Source of the DNA: Parafrankia discariae
GTDB lineage: Bacteria > Actinomycetota > Actinomycetes > Frankiales > Frankiaceae
Direction of reading: 5' to 3'
Length of the DNA stretch: 64,000 nt
Assembly: GCF_000373365.1 (NCBI RefSeq)
Contig: NZ_KB891252.1
Coordinates: 1-64,000 of the forward strand
The position numbers were made by a program, and so were the translations under genes. The notes below the pieces were generated by a model, which saw only the letters and a program-made list of their open reading frames with translations, did no database searches and had not been told where the DNA came from. Positions within the stretch are counted from its first letter, which is position 1. Every line of letters begins with the position of its first letter. Shown piece after piece: positions 16,481-25,511 of this stretch.

Positions 16481-17710
16481 GTGCCCACCCACGCACCCAG
16501 CCCCGTCCGCGCCGCCGGCCCCGGCACCGGGAACGGGCCGCCTGTAGACCTGCTCGTGGTCGGCGCCGGCCCGGCGGGCAGCGCGGCGGCGCTGCGGGCG
16601 CTGCAACTGCGGCCCGGCGCCCGGGTCGTGATCGTCGACGCCGCCGACTTCCCCCGCGACAAGACCTGCGGGGACGGCATCGCGCCACACGGCGTGGACG
16701 TCCTGCGCGCGCTCGGCGTCACCGACGTGACCAGCGGATACCGCCCGGTGGACCGGATGCGCCTGCGCACGCCTGGCGGTGCCGAGGTCGCCACGCCGTC
16801 CGAGCGGGCGACGCATGTGATCCCGCGGGAGGTCTTCGACGCCCGGCTCGTCGCCGCCGCGCGCGCCCGCGGCGCCGAGTTCCTCCGGCGGCGGGTGCGC
16901 TCGCTGGAGGTCGCCGCCGGCGACAGGGGCGAACCGGTGGTGACGGTGGACGGCGGCGTGCTGCGCGCCCGGGTCGTCGTCGGCGCGGACGGGGCGAACT
17001 CGACCGTGCGCCGGGCGCTGGGCATCGCGCCGAACCCACCCGAGGGCCTCGCGATCGCCGTCCGCGCCTACGCGGACGCGCCCAAGGACGACCGCCCGCC
17101 CGAGCAGCTCATCGAGATGACGGACGAGGGCTGGCCGGCCTACGCCTGGTCGTTCCCGATCGGGGACGGCCGGGCCAACATCGGGTACGGCATGCTCCGC
17201 TCGCGGCTGCGCGCCGCGGGCACGACGCCGAAGGCCGTCCTGCACGGAACGCTGGCCCGGCTGCTGCCGGACACCCCCGCCTACGAGGGCACCCTGCGCG
17301 CGCATCACCTGCCGTTGTCCACGCACCGCCCCCGGCTGCCGGACGGACCCGTGCTCCTCGCCGGGGACGCCGCGTCGCTGATCAACCCGTTGACCGGCGA
17401 GGGCATCTACTACGCCCTGCTGTCGGGATCGCTGGCCGGCCAGGCGGCGATCACCGACCCGGGCCCGCCCGCCGGACGGGCCTACCGACGGGCGCTGGAC
17501 GGCGAACTCGGCCGGCACCTGCGGCACACCTCGCTGCTCGCCGGGTTCGCCGGGCGCCACCGCCCGCTGATGGACGCCGCGGTCCGCTCCGCCAGCCGCC
17601 GCACCGAGCTGTACGACAGCCTCGTCGAGATCGGACTGGGCAAGGGGACGATCCCGGCCGGGTCGCTGGCCCGGCTGGGGCTGCGGCGCGTGCTCACCTC
17701 AACGCGCTGA
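16481..17710 (+). CDS. Geranylgeranyl reductase family flavoprotein
   Basis: The 409-residue FAD enzyme has DLLVVGAGPAGSAAALRALQ at its N-terminus (Rossmann GxGxxG), then FPRDKTCGDGIAPHGVDVLR, the block that defines the geranylgeranyl reductase family, then VVGADGANSTVRRALGI and GDAASLINPLTGEGIYYAL, the FAD-pyrophosphate motif. Family members reduce isoprenoid double bonds, for example in menaquinone side chains or polyprenyl lipids. In actinobacteria one paralogue lies near respiratory genes; here the neighbours are not respiratory, so the substrate is open. GTG 16481 is chosen from the start of the conserved fold. Confidence 0.9.
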   Translation: MPTHAPSPVRAAGPGTGNGPPVDLLVVGAGPAGSAAALRALQLRPGARVVIVDAADFPRDKTCGDGIAPHGVDVLRALGVTDVTSGYRPVDRMRLRTPGGAEVATPSERATHVIPREVFDARLVAAARARGAEFLRRRVRSLEVAAGDRGEPVVTVDGGVLRARVVVGADGANSTVRRALGIAPNPPEGLAIAVRAYADAPKDDRPPEQLIEMTDEGWPAYAWSFPIGDGRANIGYGMLRSRLRAAGTTPKAVLHGTLARLLPDTPAYEGTLRAHHLPLSTHRPRLPDGPVLLAGDAASLINPLTGEGIYYALLSGSLAGQAAITDPGPPAGRAYRRALDGELGRHLRHTSLLAGFAGRHRPLMDAAVRSASRRTELYDSLVEIGLGKGTIPAGSLARLGLRRVLTSTR

Positions 17711-17815
17711 GCTCTCCGGCGCTCGACAGCGCACCGACACTCGACAGCGCGCCGACACTCGCCGGCACTCGACATCGCTCACCCGCCGGCCCGGCAGGCC
17801 ACCAGCTCGATGGTC

Positions 17816-17851
17816 CCGGAGGATCCTCGGAAATTCTCGAGGATCCTCCGG
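17816..17851. terminator. Bidirectional terminator hairpin
   Basis: A perfect 14-bp inverted repeat (CCGGAGGATCCTCG at 17816-17829 and its complement at 17838-17851) with an 8-base loop GAAATTCT. It lies between the converging reductase (+, ends 17710) and malate dehydrogenase (-, ends 17919) genes. It lacks a T-run, as is common in actinobacteria. Just upstream (17720-17770) is a degenerate repeat of CACTCGACAGCGC units. Confidence 0.7.
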
Positions 17852-17918
17852 TCCGGTGCCCCCGGGGTACGTGGGCCGGCGGGGCGAAAGCCAACGGCTG
17901 GCCGCCCCGCCGCCGCCG

Positions 17919-18851
17919 CTAGAGGCTGGCGACGTCCGCCTGCTTGGCGCGCACGGCCTCGGCGGCCGTCTTGAGCGCGGCGAGCTCGGAGCCGGTCAGG
18001 TCGATCTCGACGACCTTCTTCACACCCCCGGCGCCGATCTGCGCGGGCACACCGAGGTAGACGTCGGAGATGCCGAACTCGCCCTGCACCCAGGCGCAGA
18101 CCGGCATGACGGCGCCGGAGTCCTCGGCGACCGCCTTGACCATGCGGGCCGCCGCCGCGGACGGGGCGTAGTAGGCCGAACCGGTCTTGAGCAGCGCGAC
18201 AACCTCCGCGCCGCCGTTGCGGGTCCGGTTGACCAGCTCCTCGATCTTGTCCGCCGGGAGGAGGTCGCTCAGTGGCTTGCCGTCGACGGTGCACTGCGAG
18301 GGCACCGGGACCATCGTGTCGCCGTGCGAGCCCAGCGTGAGGGTCTTCACCGACCCGACCGGCACGTTCAGCGTCTCCGCGACGAAGTCGGTGAAGCGGG
18401 CGGTGTCGAGCATGCCCGCCTGGCCGAGCACCCGCGAGCGCGGGAAGCCCAGCACGTTCGCGGCCAGCGCGGTCATCTCGTCGAGCGGGTTGGAGACCAC
18501 GATGACGACCGCGTCCGGCGACGTCTTCGCGATGCTCTCCGACACCTGACGGACGATCTTGGCGTTGACCTCGATGAGGTCCATCCGGCTCATGCCCGGC
18601 TTGCGGGGCAGGCCGGCGGTGATGACGACCACGTCGGAACCGGCGGTGTCGGCGTAGTCGTTCGTCCCGACGATCTTGGTCTCAAAGCCCTCGATCGACC
18701 GGGACTGGTTGAGGTCGAGCGCCTGGCCCTGCGGCTTGCCCTCAACGATGTCGATGATGACGACCGTGTCGAAGATGTTGTACTCAGCCAGTCGCTGCGC
18801 GGTCGTCGAACCGTAGAAACCGGCCCCGACGACAGTGACTTTTCCGGGCAT
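17919..18851 (-). CDS. mdh: Malate dehydrogenase (LDH-like type)
   Basis: The 310-residue enzyme converts malate to oxaloacetate with NAD in the TCA cycle. Visible features: NAD loop VVGAGFYGSTTAQRLAE, Asp in VVIIDIVEG that selects NAD, the mobile loop AGLPRKPGMSRMDLIEVN with substrate Arg residues, VSNPLDEMTALA, and the catalytic His in LTLGSHGDTMVPVPS. Length and motifs match the LDH-like (type III) MDH family rather than the E. coli type. A small gene of unusual content lies 8 bp upstream on the same strand and DUF3017 further upstream. Confidence 0.96.
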   Translation of the reverse strand: MPGKVTVVGAGFYGSTTAQRLAEYNIFDTVVIIDIVEGKPQGQALDLNQSRSIEGFETKIVGTNDYADTAGSDVVVITAGLPRKPGMSRMDLIEVNAKIVRQVSESIAKTSPDAVVIVVSNPLDEMTALAANVLGFPRSRVLGQAGMLDTARFTDFVAETLNVPVGSVKTLTLGSHGDTMVPVPSQCTVDGKPLSDLLPADKIEELVNRTRNGGAEVVALLKTGSAYYAPSAAAARMVKAVAEDSGAVMPVCAWVQGEFGISDVYLGVPAQIGAGGVKKVVEIDLTGSELAALKTAAEAVRAKQADVASL

Positions 18852-18859
18852 TGGACTGA

Positions 18860-19066
18860 TCAGCTCCCCAGTATCGCGATGATCGCGTCGACGATCTCGG
18901 CGGTGCCCACGGCGGGGTCCTCAGGCGCCGGCGTAGTGGTCGCAGGTGACCGACGTGCCCTCCTGGCGATCTCTTCGGCGACGGGCTGGCCACCCCACAG
19001 GGGAGCATCGGTCAGCTCGGGCCCAATGCCGCCGCCGAGGATCAGGGCTACGTGACGGTTCGCCAT
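18860..19066 (-). CDS. Mini-protein resembling fused ends of an isocitrate/isopropylmalate dehydrogenase
   Basis: A 68-residue frame directly before mdh. It begins ANRHVALILGGGIGPELTDA, close to the start of NAD-dependent isocitrate/isopropylmalate dehydrogenases (x-LIPGDGIGPE-T-A), with the first Asp replaced by Gly. It ends DPAVGTAEIVDAIIAILGS, close to the C-terminus of the same enzymes (GGTA-T-E-TDAII--L). The roughly 270 residues of catalytic core between them are absent. It could be an in-frame deletion remnant kept by chance, or a short functional protein. ATG 19066 fits; the stop lies 8 bp before mdh, so the two are probably cotranscribed. The homology is my reading of motifs, not a database result. 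Confidence 0.5.
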   Translation of the reverse strand: MANRHVALILGGGIGPELTDAPLWGGQPVAEEIARRARRSPATTTPAPEDPAVGTAEIVDAIIAILGS

Positions 19067-19263
19067 AGGCGCGCTTCGCCCCGCTCATCTGTGCACGTTG
19101 TCCGATGACCAGCCGAGGCTATCGCGCGAGTCGGATCGAGGGCACGGGTCGGCGACGTGGGCCACGTCCGGCCGGGCCGGCCGCGCGCAGCCGCGCACGG
19201 CGTTCGCCCGCGGCATCGTGTCGCACCGTGACCCCAGCAGCCGCTTTCGGTGGACGGCGCGAG

Positions 19264-20151
19264 TCAGCCGCCGCTGTACGGGACGGTGCAGGTGAGCACG
19301 ATCACAGCCACACCCAGCACGACGAGGGTCACGGTGTCGAAGACCCGGCCGCGCACGGCGAGCATCCCCACCTGCCGGGTGGGGAGGCACAGCCGCAGTA
19401 CGGCGGCCACAAGAAGGACACCGCCAGCGGTGAGCAGCCCCCGCCGCCAGTAGTCCTGTGAGACGAAGAGCAGGCCCAGCGCGACACCGCCGAGAATGCC
19501 GCCGAAGACGATCCGGCCAAGGCGGCCGCCGGTCGCCGCCCCCGCCGACCGGCGGCGGGATGACCGGCCCACACCGGCACCTGCACCCGGCCCGGGGGCG
19601 GGCGGACCTTCGGCCCCCACGGGACCAGCGTGCTGACGTTCAGTAAGCGGATCGCCGGCACGCGAGTGGTCTCGACCATGGTCCGCCGCCCCAGGGCCAT
19701 CGGGGTGCGATGGCGGCGCCCAGGTACCCGCCGGCAGCCCCTCTCCCGGGGACGGCCAGACCGACGGAGTCTCCCGCCGCTGCCGCCGGTCCGCGCCCCG
19801 ATCCGCGCCGCCGCTCGCCGGACGTCCCCCGCCCGGCCCGCCACGGTCCGGGCGACCACGGTCCGGGCGACCGGACTCCGGGCGGCCGTGCTGCGGGGCC
19901 GTGGGCTCCGGGTGCCATGCCCGCGCCGGCCACGCGGGTGGGGGCCGCTGCCCGGCGTCCCGCTCGGAGCCGCCACCGGACACCTCCTCGGAGCCGGAGC
20001 GCCACCGCGCGGAACCCGGTTCGGACGGTCCCCCCACCTCGACCTCCGAAGGCCACTCCGAGTGCCGCTCCTCGGGCCGCCGGGCGCCGTCGGCACGCGC
20101 GCCACGCTCCCGATCAGGCCGACCCCACGCACCCGGGACCGTCTCGGTCAC
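19264..20151 (-). CDS. DUF3017 membrane protein with long disordered N-terminus
   Basis: The C-terminal ~95 residues form the DUF3017 core: GRIVFGGILGGVALGLLFVS, a short loop, GLLTAGGVLLVAAVLRLCLP, then RQVGMLAVRGRVFDTVTLVV and a last helix. That gives three membrane segments. The first ~200 residues are Pro/Gly/Arg-rich and probably disordered. DUF3017 proteins occur near mdh and folD in actinobacteria and have no known function. The start is uncertain because the low-complexity region gives no guidance. It is upstream of the mini-protein and mdh on the same strand. Confidence 0.75.
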   Translation of the reverse strand: MTETVPGAWGRPDRERGARADGARRPEERHSEWPSEVEVGGPSEPGSARWRSGSEEVSGGGSERDAGQRPPPAWPARAWHPEPTAPQHGRPESGRPDRGRPDRGGPGGGRPASGGADRGADRRQRRETPSVWPSPGEGLPAGTWAPPSHPDGPGAADHGRDHSRAGDPLTERQHAGPVGAEGPPAPGPGAGAGVGRSSRRRSAGAATGGRLGRIVFGGILGGVALGLLFVSQDYWRRGLLTAGGVLLVAAVLRLCLPTRQVGMLAVRGRVFDTVTLVVLGVAVIVLTCTVPYSGG

Positions 20152-20503
20152 CTGCTCTCCGCCTCCTCAAGGCCCGCCCCCGCGCGCGTATCCCCCGCGC
20201 GCGGGCCACTGAGGCCACACAGTAGGCGCCGCCCGCTCTCCGGCGGGCAGCCGCCCAGCCAGCCCGGTCCCCCGCCCGGCCCTCGCCGGTCAACGCGGTG
20301 GCGCGCGGCGGCGCCTGGCCCGCGGTACCGCCGCGCTCGCCTCGCGTCGATCCGGGACGACCGGGCACCGCGGCCGATGCGAGGCCACATCACCTGGTGG
20401 TGTTATCGGGCTCGCCACCGGGGATTGATCGAGTAGTTCTGGACAACTGGCCGGAGCCCGCGCAGCCGCGTGCTCCGGCATCGAAAGGAGGAGGTAACCG
20501 ACA
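20152..20503. other. Divergent intergenic region, DUF3017 / FHA gene
   Basis: About 350 bp between divergent genes. The left two thirds are very GC-rich with no supported gene. The right end holds the hairpin and ribosome site described separately. Confidence 0.4.
20451..20478 (+). promoter_or_regulatory. Hairpin next to the ribosome site of the FHA gene
   Basis: CCGGAGC-C-CGCG, loop CAGC, CGCG-T-GCTCCGG forms an 11-bp stem with one mismatch. It ends six bases before the strong ribosome site AAGGAGGAGGT (20485-20495) of the FHA gene. It could affect translation or mRNA stability. Confidence 0.45.
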
Positions 20504-21205
20504 GTGGACGGGCCGAGTCTGCGGATCGAACGGACAGGTGAGGTCGTCGAGCTGACCGAGGATGTGACCACCGTGGGGCGCGGGCCGGGCGTGCACGTCT
20601 CGCTCCCGGACACCAGCGTCTCCCGGCTGCACGCCGAGATCGTCCGCCGCGGGCCGTATGTGTACGTGGCCGATCTCGGGCTGTCGCGCAACGGCACCCG
20701 GGTGAACGGACGTCTCGTCGGCCGCAAGGTGCTCTCGGACGGTGACGTCGTCCGGTTCGGGGCGGCGGGGGTGCGGGTCCTGGACGAGCGGCCCGACCTG
20801 GCCGCCGGGGGGCCTGCCCACCTGGCGGACCAGACGCTGTCACCGAGCGGGAACGGCATCCGGGACGACGAGCCACCGGCCCTCACCAGCCTGGAGGACC
20901 TGGCCGGCACGACCGCCGGGATGCGCGTCCCCGACCCGCCCGACCTGACGCGCCGCGAATGGGATGTGCTGCGCGCCCTGTGCCGTCCCCTCACCGAGCC
21001 GGGCGTCTTCGTGATGCCTCGCTCGGCGCGGGAGATCGCCCGCGACCTCGTCGTCACCGAGGGGGCGGTCAAACAGCACCTGCTCCGCCTGTACCGCAAG
21101 TTCGGGATCGGGCCCGGGCCGAACCGCCGCGGGCGCCTCGCGAACGAGGCTGTCCGACTCGGAGTGGTGCGGCCGGTGGACGACGTGATGGCTCCACCGG
21201 GCTGA
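20504..21205 (+). CDS. FHA-domain transcription regulator with C-terminal HTH
   Basis: The 233-residue protein starts with an FHA phosphothreonine-binding domain: TVGRGPGVHVSLPDTSVSRL (about 22-41), RLHAEIV and LSRNGTRVNG, all conserved ligand residues present. After a flexible linker comes a helix-turn-helix region: LTRREWDVLRALCRPL, ARDLVVTEGAVKQHLLRLYR, RLANEAVRLG. FHA domains read Ser/Thr kinase phosphorylation; the HTH implies DNA binding, so this looks like a kinase-responsive regulator. A PknB-type kinase is encoded at 31.7-33.5 kb, a possible but unproven partner. GTG 20504 is supported by AAGGAGGAGGT eight bases before it. Confidence 0.88.
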   Translation: MDGPSLRIERTGEVVELTEDVTTVGRGPGVHVSLPDTSVSRLHAEIVRRGPYVYVADLGLSRNGTRVNGRLVGRKVLSDGDVVRFGAAGVRVLDERPDLAAGGPAHLADQTLSPSGNGIRDDEPPALTSLEDLAGTTAGMRVPDPPDLTRREWDVLRALCRPLTEPGVFVMPRSAREIARDLVVTEGAVKQHLLRLYRKFGIGPGPNRRGRLANEAVRLGVVRPVDDVMAPPG

Positions 21206-21487
21206 CCCGTTCGAGGCACCCCGCGAACGAGCCGGACACCTTGGGCACAACAGGATCACTCCGCCTCGAAAGTGGCCCGATCGGCCCCAGAATCGCGGTA
21301 TATCCCTCACCACAGGGACTTCTCTACTGAAACCCGTCGATATCGGCACAACGGACACATCCCTGAGGATCCACGTCGGAGGACTTCGACACACTCCACC
21401 ACCAACGGGACAGACCCCCCGAGTGCACACGTCGTGCGCGACTAGGGGAGACTGCCGCCGCGGTCCCCAAATGGTAGGGAGTTCGAC
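21206..21487. other. Intergenic region
   Basis: About 280 bp with lower GC than its surroundings, between the FHA gene and a small hypothetical gene on the same strand. No gene or clear terminator seen. Confidence 0.4.
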
Positions 21488-21808
21488 GTGGCAGACGATT
21501 CGCCGCACAGCAAGAAGCTTCAGGAACTGATGTTCCGGGCGTGGGAGACCTTCGGCGACGCGCGTCATCTCGACAGCGACGACCGGGTCTTCGTGCAGGC
21601 GCTCGCGCGCCAGACCGCCGACCGGATCTCCGTCCTCTACGGAGCGAGCTGGCGAGAGGCGCTCGACTGGGTCGCGCAGCGGTACGTGCCGACCGCGGAC
21701 CTGCCGGGCGGCACGACCCCGGTGTCGCCGAACGGCGCCGCCTCGAACGGCAGCCCGACCGTCAGCCGCCGCGGCACCGCCGCGGCGGAGGTCGGTTCCA
21801 CCTCCTGA
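21488..21808 (+). CDS. Small hypothetical protein
   Basis: The 106-residue protein starts ADDSPHSKKLQELMFRAWET and is mostly alpha-helical and charged up to about residue 75 (RISVLYGASWREALDWVAQR), then turns into a Ser/Gly/Thr-rich tail. No family is recognised. GTG 21488 follows GGTAGGGAG at a plausible distance. It is a single gene facing the purH end. Confidence 0.6.
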   Translation: MADDSPHSKKLQELMFRAWETFGDARHLDSDDRVFVQALARQTADRISVLYGASWREALDWVAQRYVPTADLPGGTTPVSPNGAASNGSPTVSRRGTAAAEVGSTS

Positions 21809-21981
21809 CCGGGGTGGGCAGCGCGACCTGATCACCCCGCGGGGACCGATGTAGATCCCCGCGGGGTGACGGCGGCGGTGTGCCGGGCGTCAGCGCCGAC
21901 GTTCCAGTACCACGCCCAGCGGACCGCGCCCGGGTGGCGACTCTCCGCGGCCGCCACGCTGGGCGGCGTTCAGCGGACCGC

Positions 21982-23661
21982 TCAGTGCGCGAAGTGCCGG
22001 ACGCCGGTGAAGTACAGCGCGACGCCGGACTCCCGCGCGGCCGCGATCACAAGGTCGTCACGCACCGATCCGCCCGGCTCGACGACCGCCCGCACACCCG
22101 CGTCGGCGAGGACCTGGAAGCCGTCGGGGAACGGGAAGAACGCGTCGCTCGCGGCCACCGAGCCCTTCGCCCGGTCGCCGGCGCGGGTCACGGCGAGACG
22201 CGCCGCGTCCACCCGGTTGACCTGACCCATGCCGACTCCGACGGTCGCGTTGTCCGCGGCGAGCAGGATCGCGTTCGACTTCACCGAGCGAACCGCGCGC
22301 CAGGCGAAGCCGAGGTCGGCGAGGACGCTGTCGTCGACCGGCGAGCCGGCCTCGAGCGTCCACCTCGACGGGTGGTCGCCGGGGGTGTCGAGCGCATCGC
22401 GTGACTGCAACAGCATCCCGCCACTGACCTGGCGCATCTCGACCCCGCGCGGGTGGGCCGGCGGCGCGCAGACGAGCAGCCGGATCGACGGCTTGCGGGC
22501 GAGGATCTCGACCGCCCCGGGCTCGTAGTCGGGCGCCACCACGACCTCGGTGAAGATCTCCGCGATCTGCTCGGCGAGCTCCACGCTCACCGGGCGGTTC
22601 ACCGCGATCACGCCACCGAACGCCGACACCGGGTCGCAGGCGTGGGCCTTGCGGTGCGCCTCGGCGACGGTGGCACCGACGGCGATCCCGCACGGGTTGG
22701 CGTGCTTGATCACCGCGACGGCCGGATCCGCGAAGTCGAACACCGACCGCCAGGCCGCGTCGGTGTCGGTGTAGTTGTTGTAGGACATCGGCTTGCCGTG
22801 GAGCTGGCGCGCGGACGCGAGCCCCGGACCGCCGTCCTCGCCGACGTACAGCGCGGCGCGCTGGTGCGGGTTCTCGCCGTACCGCAGGACGCTGGACCGG
22901 TGCCACTGGGCCGCGAGGACATCCGGCCAGCCGGTCTCGCGGGCGGTGTCGTCGGGGGCCAGCGCGCTGGCGAACCAGGAGGCTACCGCCGCGTCGTAGG
23001 ACGCGGTGTGTGCGAAGGCGCGGGCCGCCAGCCGGCGCCGGGTGGGAAGATCAAAGCCGGACCCGCGAACGGCCGCGGCCAGGTCGCCGTAGTCCCGCGG
23101 CGCGACCACCACGGCGACCGAGGCGTGGTTCTTCGCCGCCGCCCGCAGCATGGCCGGGCCACCGATGTCGATCTGCTCGATCGCCTCGTCCTCGGTCGCG
23201 CCCGAGGCGACCGTCTCACGGAACGGGTAGAGGTTCACGACAAGCAGGTCGAACGGCTCGATGTCGAGCTCGGCGAGGACGGCCGCGTGCTCGGCGTTGC
23301 GCAGGTCCGCCAGCAGACCGGCGTGCACCCGCGGGTGCAGCGTCTTCACCCGGCCGCCGAGCACCTCCGGGAAGCCGGTGACCGTGCTGACCGGGGTGAC
23401 CGCCACGCCGTGGCGGGCCAGTACCTCGGCCGTCGAACCGGTGGAGACCACCTCGACCCCCGCCTCGACGAACGCGGCGGCGAGCTCCTCCAGGCCGGCC
23501 TTGTCGTAGACGCTCACCAGGGCCCGGCGCAGCCTCCGGTGGCCCGTCGCCACCAGCTCCGTCGATCCCTCGGCGGGCCGGTCGCCGGGTGCCCCGCCCG
23601 CGCTGCCCGCAGCCCCGCTCGTGCCACCAGGTCCCGTGCCCGTGCCCGATTCCCCCGCCAT
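21982..23661 (-). CDS. purH: PurH, alternative internal start
   Basis: This entry records the alternative reading of the 3' part of the PurN-PurH frame. ATG 23661 is preceded by GGAGGGGTC, a good ribosome site, and would yield a 559-residue PurH with a ~40-residue Gly/Ala-rich leader before the conserved [12 protein letters not shown]. If used, PurN would still lack its own stop codon and would run on into PurH, so a pure two-gene arrangement is not possible from this sequence. PurH makes FAICAR from AICAR and closes it to IMP. Confidence 0.55.
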   Translation of the reverse strand: MAGESGTGTGPGGTSGAAGSAGGAPGDRPAEGSTELVATGHRRLRRALVSVYDKAGLEELAAAFVEAGVEVVSTGSTAEVLARHGVAVTPVSTVTGFPEVLGGRVKTLHPRVHAGLLADLRNAEHAAVLAELDIEPFDLLVVNLYPFRETVASGATEDEAIEQIDIGGPAMLRAAAKNHASVAVVVAPRDYGDLAAAVRGSGFDLPTRRRLAARAFAHTASYDAAVASWFASALAPDDTARETGWPDVLAAQWHRSSVLRYGENPHQRAALYVGEDGGPGLASARQLHGKPMSYNNYTDTDAAWRSVFDFADPAVAVIKHANPCGIAVGATVAEAHRKAHACDPVSAFGGVIAVNRPVSVELAEQIAEIFTEVVVAPDYEPGAVEILARKPSIRLLVCAPPAHPRGVEMRQVSGGMLLQSRDALDTPGDHPSRWTLEAGSPVDDSVLADLGFAWRAVRSVKSNAILLAADNATVGVGMGQVNRVDAARLAVTRAGDRAKGSVAASDAFFPFPDGFQVLADAGVRAVVEPGGSVRDDLVIAAARESGVALYFTGVRHFAH

Positions 23662-24477
23662 GACCCCTCCTGAACCTTCCACGATGCCTCCGTCGGCATG
23701 ATGTCTCTCGGCGTGGACCCCGCCGGCGCCGCTCCCGGCGGCACTGCTCCCGGCAGTGCCGCTCCCGCCGGCGCGACCGGCGAGTGCCGGCTCACCGCCC
23801 GCGCGGGCGGACTCCACCTGATCATGGCCGGTGCGCGGGCCGGCGGCGAGCACCGGGCCGGTTGTCGCCTCCCCCGCTCCCGTACTACCCACGCGCGCGC
23901 CCCCCAGTGGGAGCTCCCGCCGGACGACACGGCCGATGACGGCCACGAACAGCCGCCGTTCCACCGCCTGGATGCGGGCCCGCAGCGCATCCTCGTCGTC
24001 GGTGGGCTCGATCGGGACGGCCGCCTGGTCGATCACCGGGCCGGTGTCGACGCCTTCGTCGACCCAGTGCACGGTCACCCCGCTGACCCGGACGCCGGCG
24101 GCGAGCGCGTCGCGCACGGCGTGGGCGCCCGGGAAGGCCGGGAGCAGCGAGGGATGGGTGTTCACCGTGGGAAACCGGCCGATCACCTGACTACTGAGGA
24201 TCTTCATGTACCCGGCGAGGACGAGTAGGTCCGGCGCGTGCTCGGCGATCCGGGCGGCGGTCGCGTCGTTGAAGGCGGCGCGATCGGCGCACTCCTCGAG
24301 CCGCACCGTGAACACCGGTACCCCGACCGCCTCCGCGCGCCGCTGGGCGCCCGTGCCCGGCCGGTCGGTGCCGACCGCGACGACCTGCGCGCCGAAGGCC
24401 GGGTCCGCGCAGGCGTCGAGGACGGCCTGCAGGGTGGTGCCGGCCCCCGAGGCGAGGACGACTAGGCGAGCGGGCAC
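21982..24477 (-). CDS. purN-purH: PurN-PurH continuous reading frame (GAR transformylase fused to AICAR transformylase/IMP cyclohydrolase)
   Basis: One stop-free frame of 831 residues covers two enzymes. Residues 1-190 are PurN (GAR transformylase): [31 protein letters not shown], and catalytic Asn106/His108 ([17 protein letters not shown]) and Asp144. Residues ~190-310 are a Gly/Ala/Ser-rich linker. The rest is Pur[21 protein letters not shown] and [16 protein letters not shown] for the cyclohydrolase, [13 protein letters not shown] and [15 protein letters not shown] (Lys-His) for the transformylase. GTG 24477 is chosen because GGAGGG precedes it (frame open to 24510). In most bacteria these are two genes; here either a fusion is made or PurH also starts internally. 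Confidence 0.85.
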   Translation of the reverse strand: MPARLVVLASGAGTTLQAVLDACADPAFGAQVVAVGTDRPGTGAQRRAEAVGVPVFTVRLEECADRAAFNDATAARIAEHAPDLLVLAGYMKILSSQVIGRFPTVNTHPSLLPAFPGAHAVRDALAAGVRVSGVTVHWVDEGVDTGPVIDQAAVPIEPTDDEDALRARIQAVERRLFVAVIGRVVRRELPLGGARVGSTGAGEATTGPVLAAGPRTGHDQVESARAGGEPALAGRAGGSGTAGSSAAGSGAGGVHAERHHADGGIVEGSGGVMAGESGTGTGPGGTSGAAGSAGGAPGDRPAEGSTELVATGHRRLRRALVSVYDKAGLEELAAAFVEAGVEVVSTGSTAEVLARHGVAVTPVSTVTGFPEVLGGRVKTLHPRVHAGLLADLRNAEHAAVLAELDIEPFDLLVVNLYPFRETVASGATEDEAIEQIDIGGPAMLRAAAKNHASVAVVVAPRDYGDLAAAVRGSGFDLPTRRRLAARAFAHTASYDAAVASWFASALAPDDTARETGWPDVLAAQWHRSSVLRYGENPHQRAALYVGEDGGPGLASARQLHGKPMSYNNYTDTDAAWRSVFDFADPAVAVIKHANPCGIAVGATVAEAHRKAHACDPVSAFGGVIAVNRPVSVELAEQIAEIFTEVVVAPDYEPGAVEILARKPSIRLLVCAPPAHPRGVEMRQVSGGMLLQSRDALDTPGDHPSRWTLEAGSPVDDSVLADLGFAWRAVRSVKSNAILLAADNATVGVGMGQVNRVDAARLAVTRAGDRAKGSVAASDAFFPFPDGFQVLADAGVRAVVEPGGSVRDDLVIAAARESGVALYFTGVRHFAH

Positions 24478-24698
24478 AGGACCCTCCGTGGGTGGTCGGC
24501 CGGCCGGCACCGGACCGGTCGAGAGATCGGCCGCGCGGGGACACGCCCCGCGGCGGCGACTGTCCGAATGTACTGACCCGGTGCCTCACGACACGCCGGA
24601 CGAGCACCGCACGCACCAGACCCGCCCACCGTCCGGTCCGGCCTGTGCCGAGCGGCGGAGGCCTTCCCCACGGCGGAAACACTCGCGTGCGACGGGCG

Positions 24699-25340
24699 TC
24701 ACGCCGCGCGGCCCGGGACGAGGGGTGCTCCGGGGGCGTCCTGATGCGTCATCGCCATGACCGGCGCGCGAACCAGGTCGACGGTCTCGCCGGCGCCCCC
24801 GTGGCAGCCGCAGTGGGGATCGGCGCACGGCGACACGGGGCCCGCGGCGCCGGCCGGCCCACGGGAGTGGCCGGTCGGCGCGGCCAGCGGCTCCCGCTCC
24901 TCACCCGCGGCGGCGAAGGAGCCCTGATCCAGATGGCGATACCGGCTCAGAGCACGGCGGGGGCCGCATTCGGACGGCGCCCGGCCGGGCAGCTCGTCCA
25001 GGTCGTCGTGATCCGTCCCGTCGAGCAGGTCGCCGGGGCGGCAGTGGTAGAGCGCCGCGAGCCGGGCCAGGGTGTGCGCCGAGGGGGCTCGGCCGCCACG
25101 GGCCGGCCAGACCTCCCAGTACGAGATCGTCTTACCGGTCTTGGCCACGCCCGGGCCGGGCCAGCGCTCGTTCCACCGCCGGGCCACCTCCTCCTGCGTC
25201 CAGCCATGGGCCAGGCGGTACGCGACGCGCGCGTTGACGCGATGGCGCAGGCGCAGCTCCAGGGCGATGCGCTGGTAGGTCCAGCCCAGGGAGCGCAGGT
25301 GGATCGCCTGGACCCGCAGCGCCTTCGACGTGCTCGGCAT
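24699..25340 (-). CDS. Helix-turn-helix protein, XRE-like
   Basis: The 213-residue protein begins PSTSKALRVQAIHLRSLGWT then YQRIALELRLRHRVNARVAY, followed by RLAHGWTQEEVARRWNERWP, an XRE-type helix-turn-helix, and HTLARLAALYHCRPGDLLDG, a typical end of a Cro/C1-type domain. The C-terminal half is Gly/Pro/His-rich with CADPHCGCHGG, a possible metal-binding cluster. It is probably a DNA-binding regulator of the kind abundant in sporulating actinomycetes. ATG 25340 follows GGGAGGGT, preferred over an upstream start at 25352. It is divergent from the gene at 25512. Confidence 0.75.
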   Translation of the reverse strand: MPSTSKALRVQAIHLRSLGWTYQRIALELRLRHRVNARVAYRLAHGWTQEEVARRWNERWPGPGVAKTGKTISYWEVWPARGGRAPSAHTLARLAALYHCRPGDLLDGTDHDDLDELPGRAPSECGPRRALSRYRHLDQGSFAAAGEEREPLAAPTGHSRGPAGAAGPVSPCADPHCGCHGGAGETVDLVRAPVMAMTHQDAPGAPLVPGRAA

Positions 25341-25511
25341 GCACCCTCCCACGGTTGATCAATCGGGAGGACCGTAACGGACGGGGCCGACATTCCGGTC
25401 CGGTCCGGATGACGCCCGCCCGACTCCTACGATGTCGTCCGAGAACATCCACGGCCGGCCGCGGAACCGAGTTCGGAGCCGGCCGGCAGCCGGCCGGGAG
25501 GCGCAGCGATC

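Noticed and set aside
15584-17560. 658-residue extension of the beta-lactamase-fold gene
   Set aside because: The extra N-terminal part is antisense of the geranylgeranyl reductase gene; ATG 16417 gives a normal protein.
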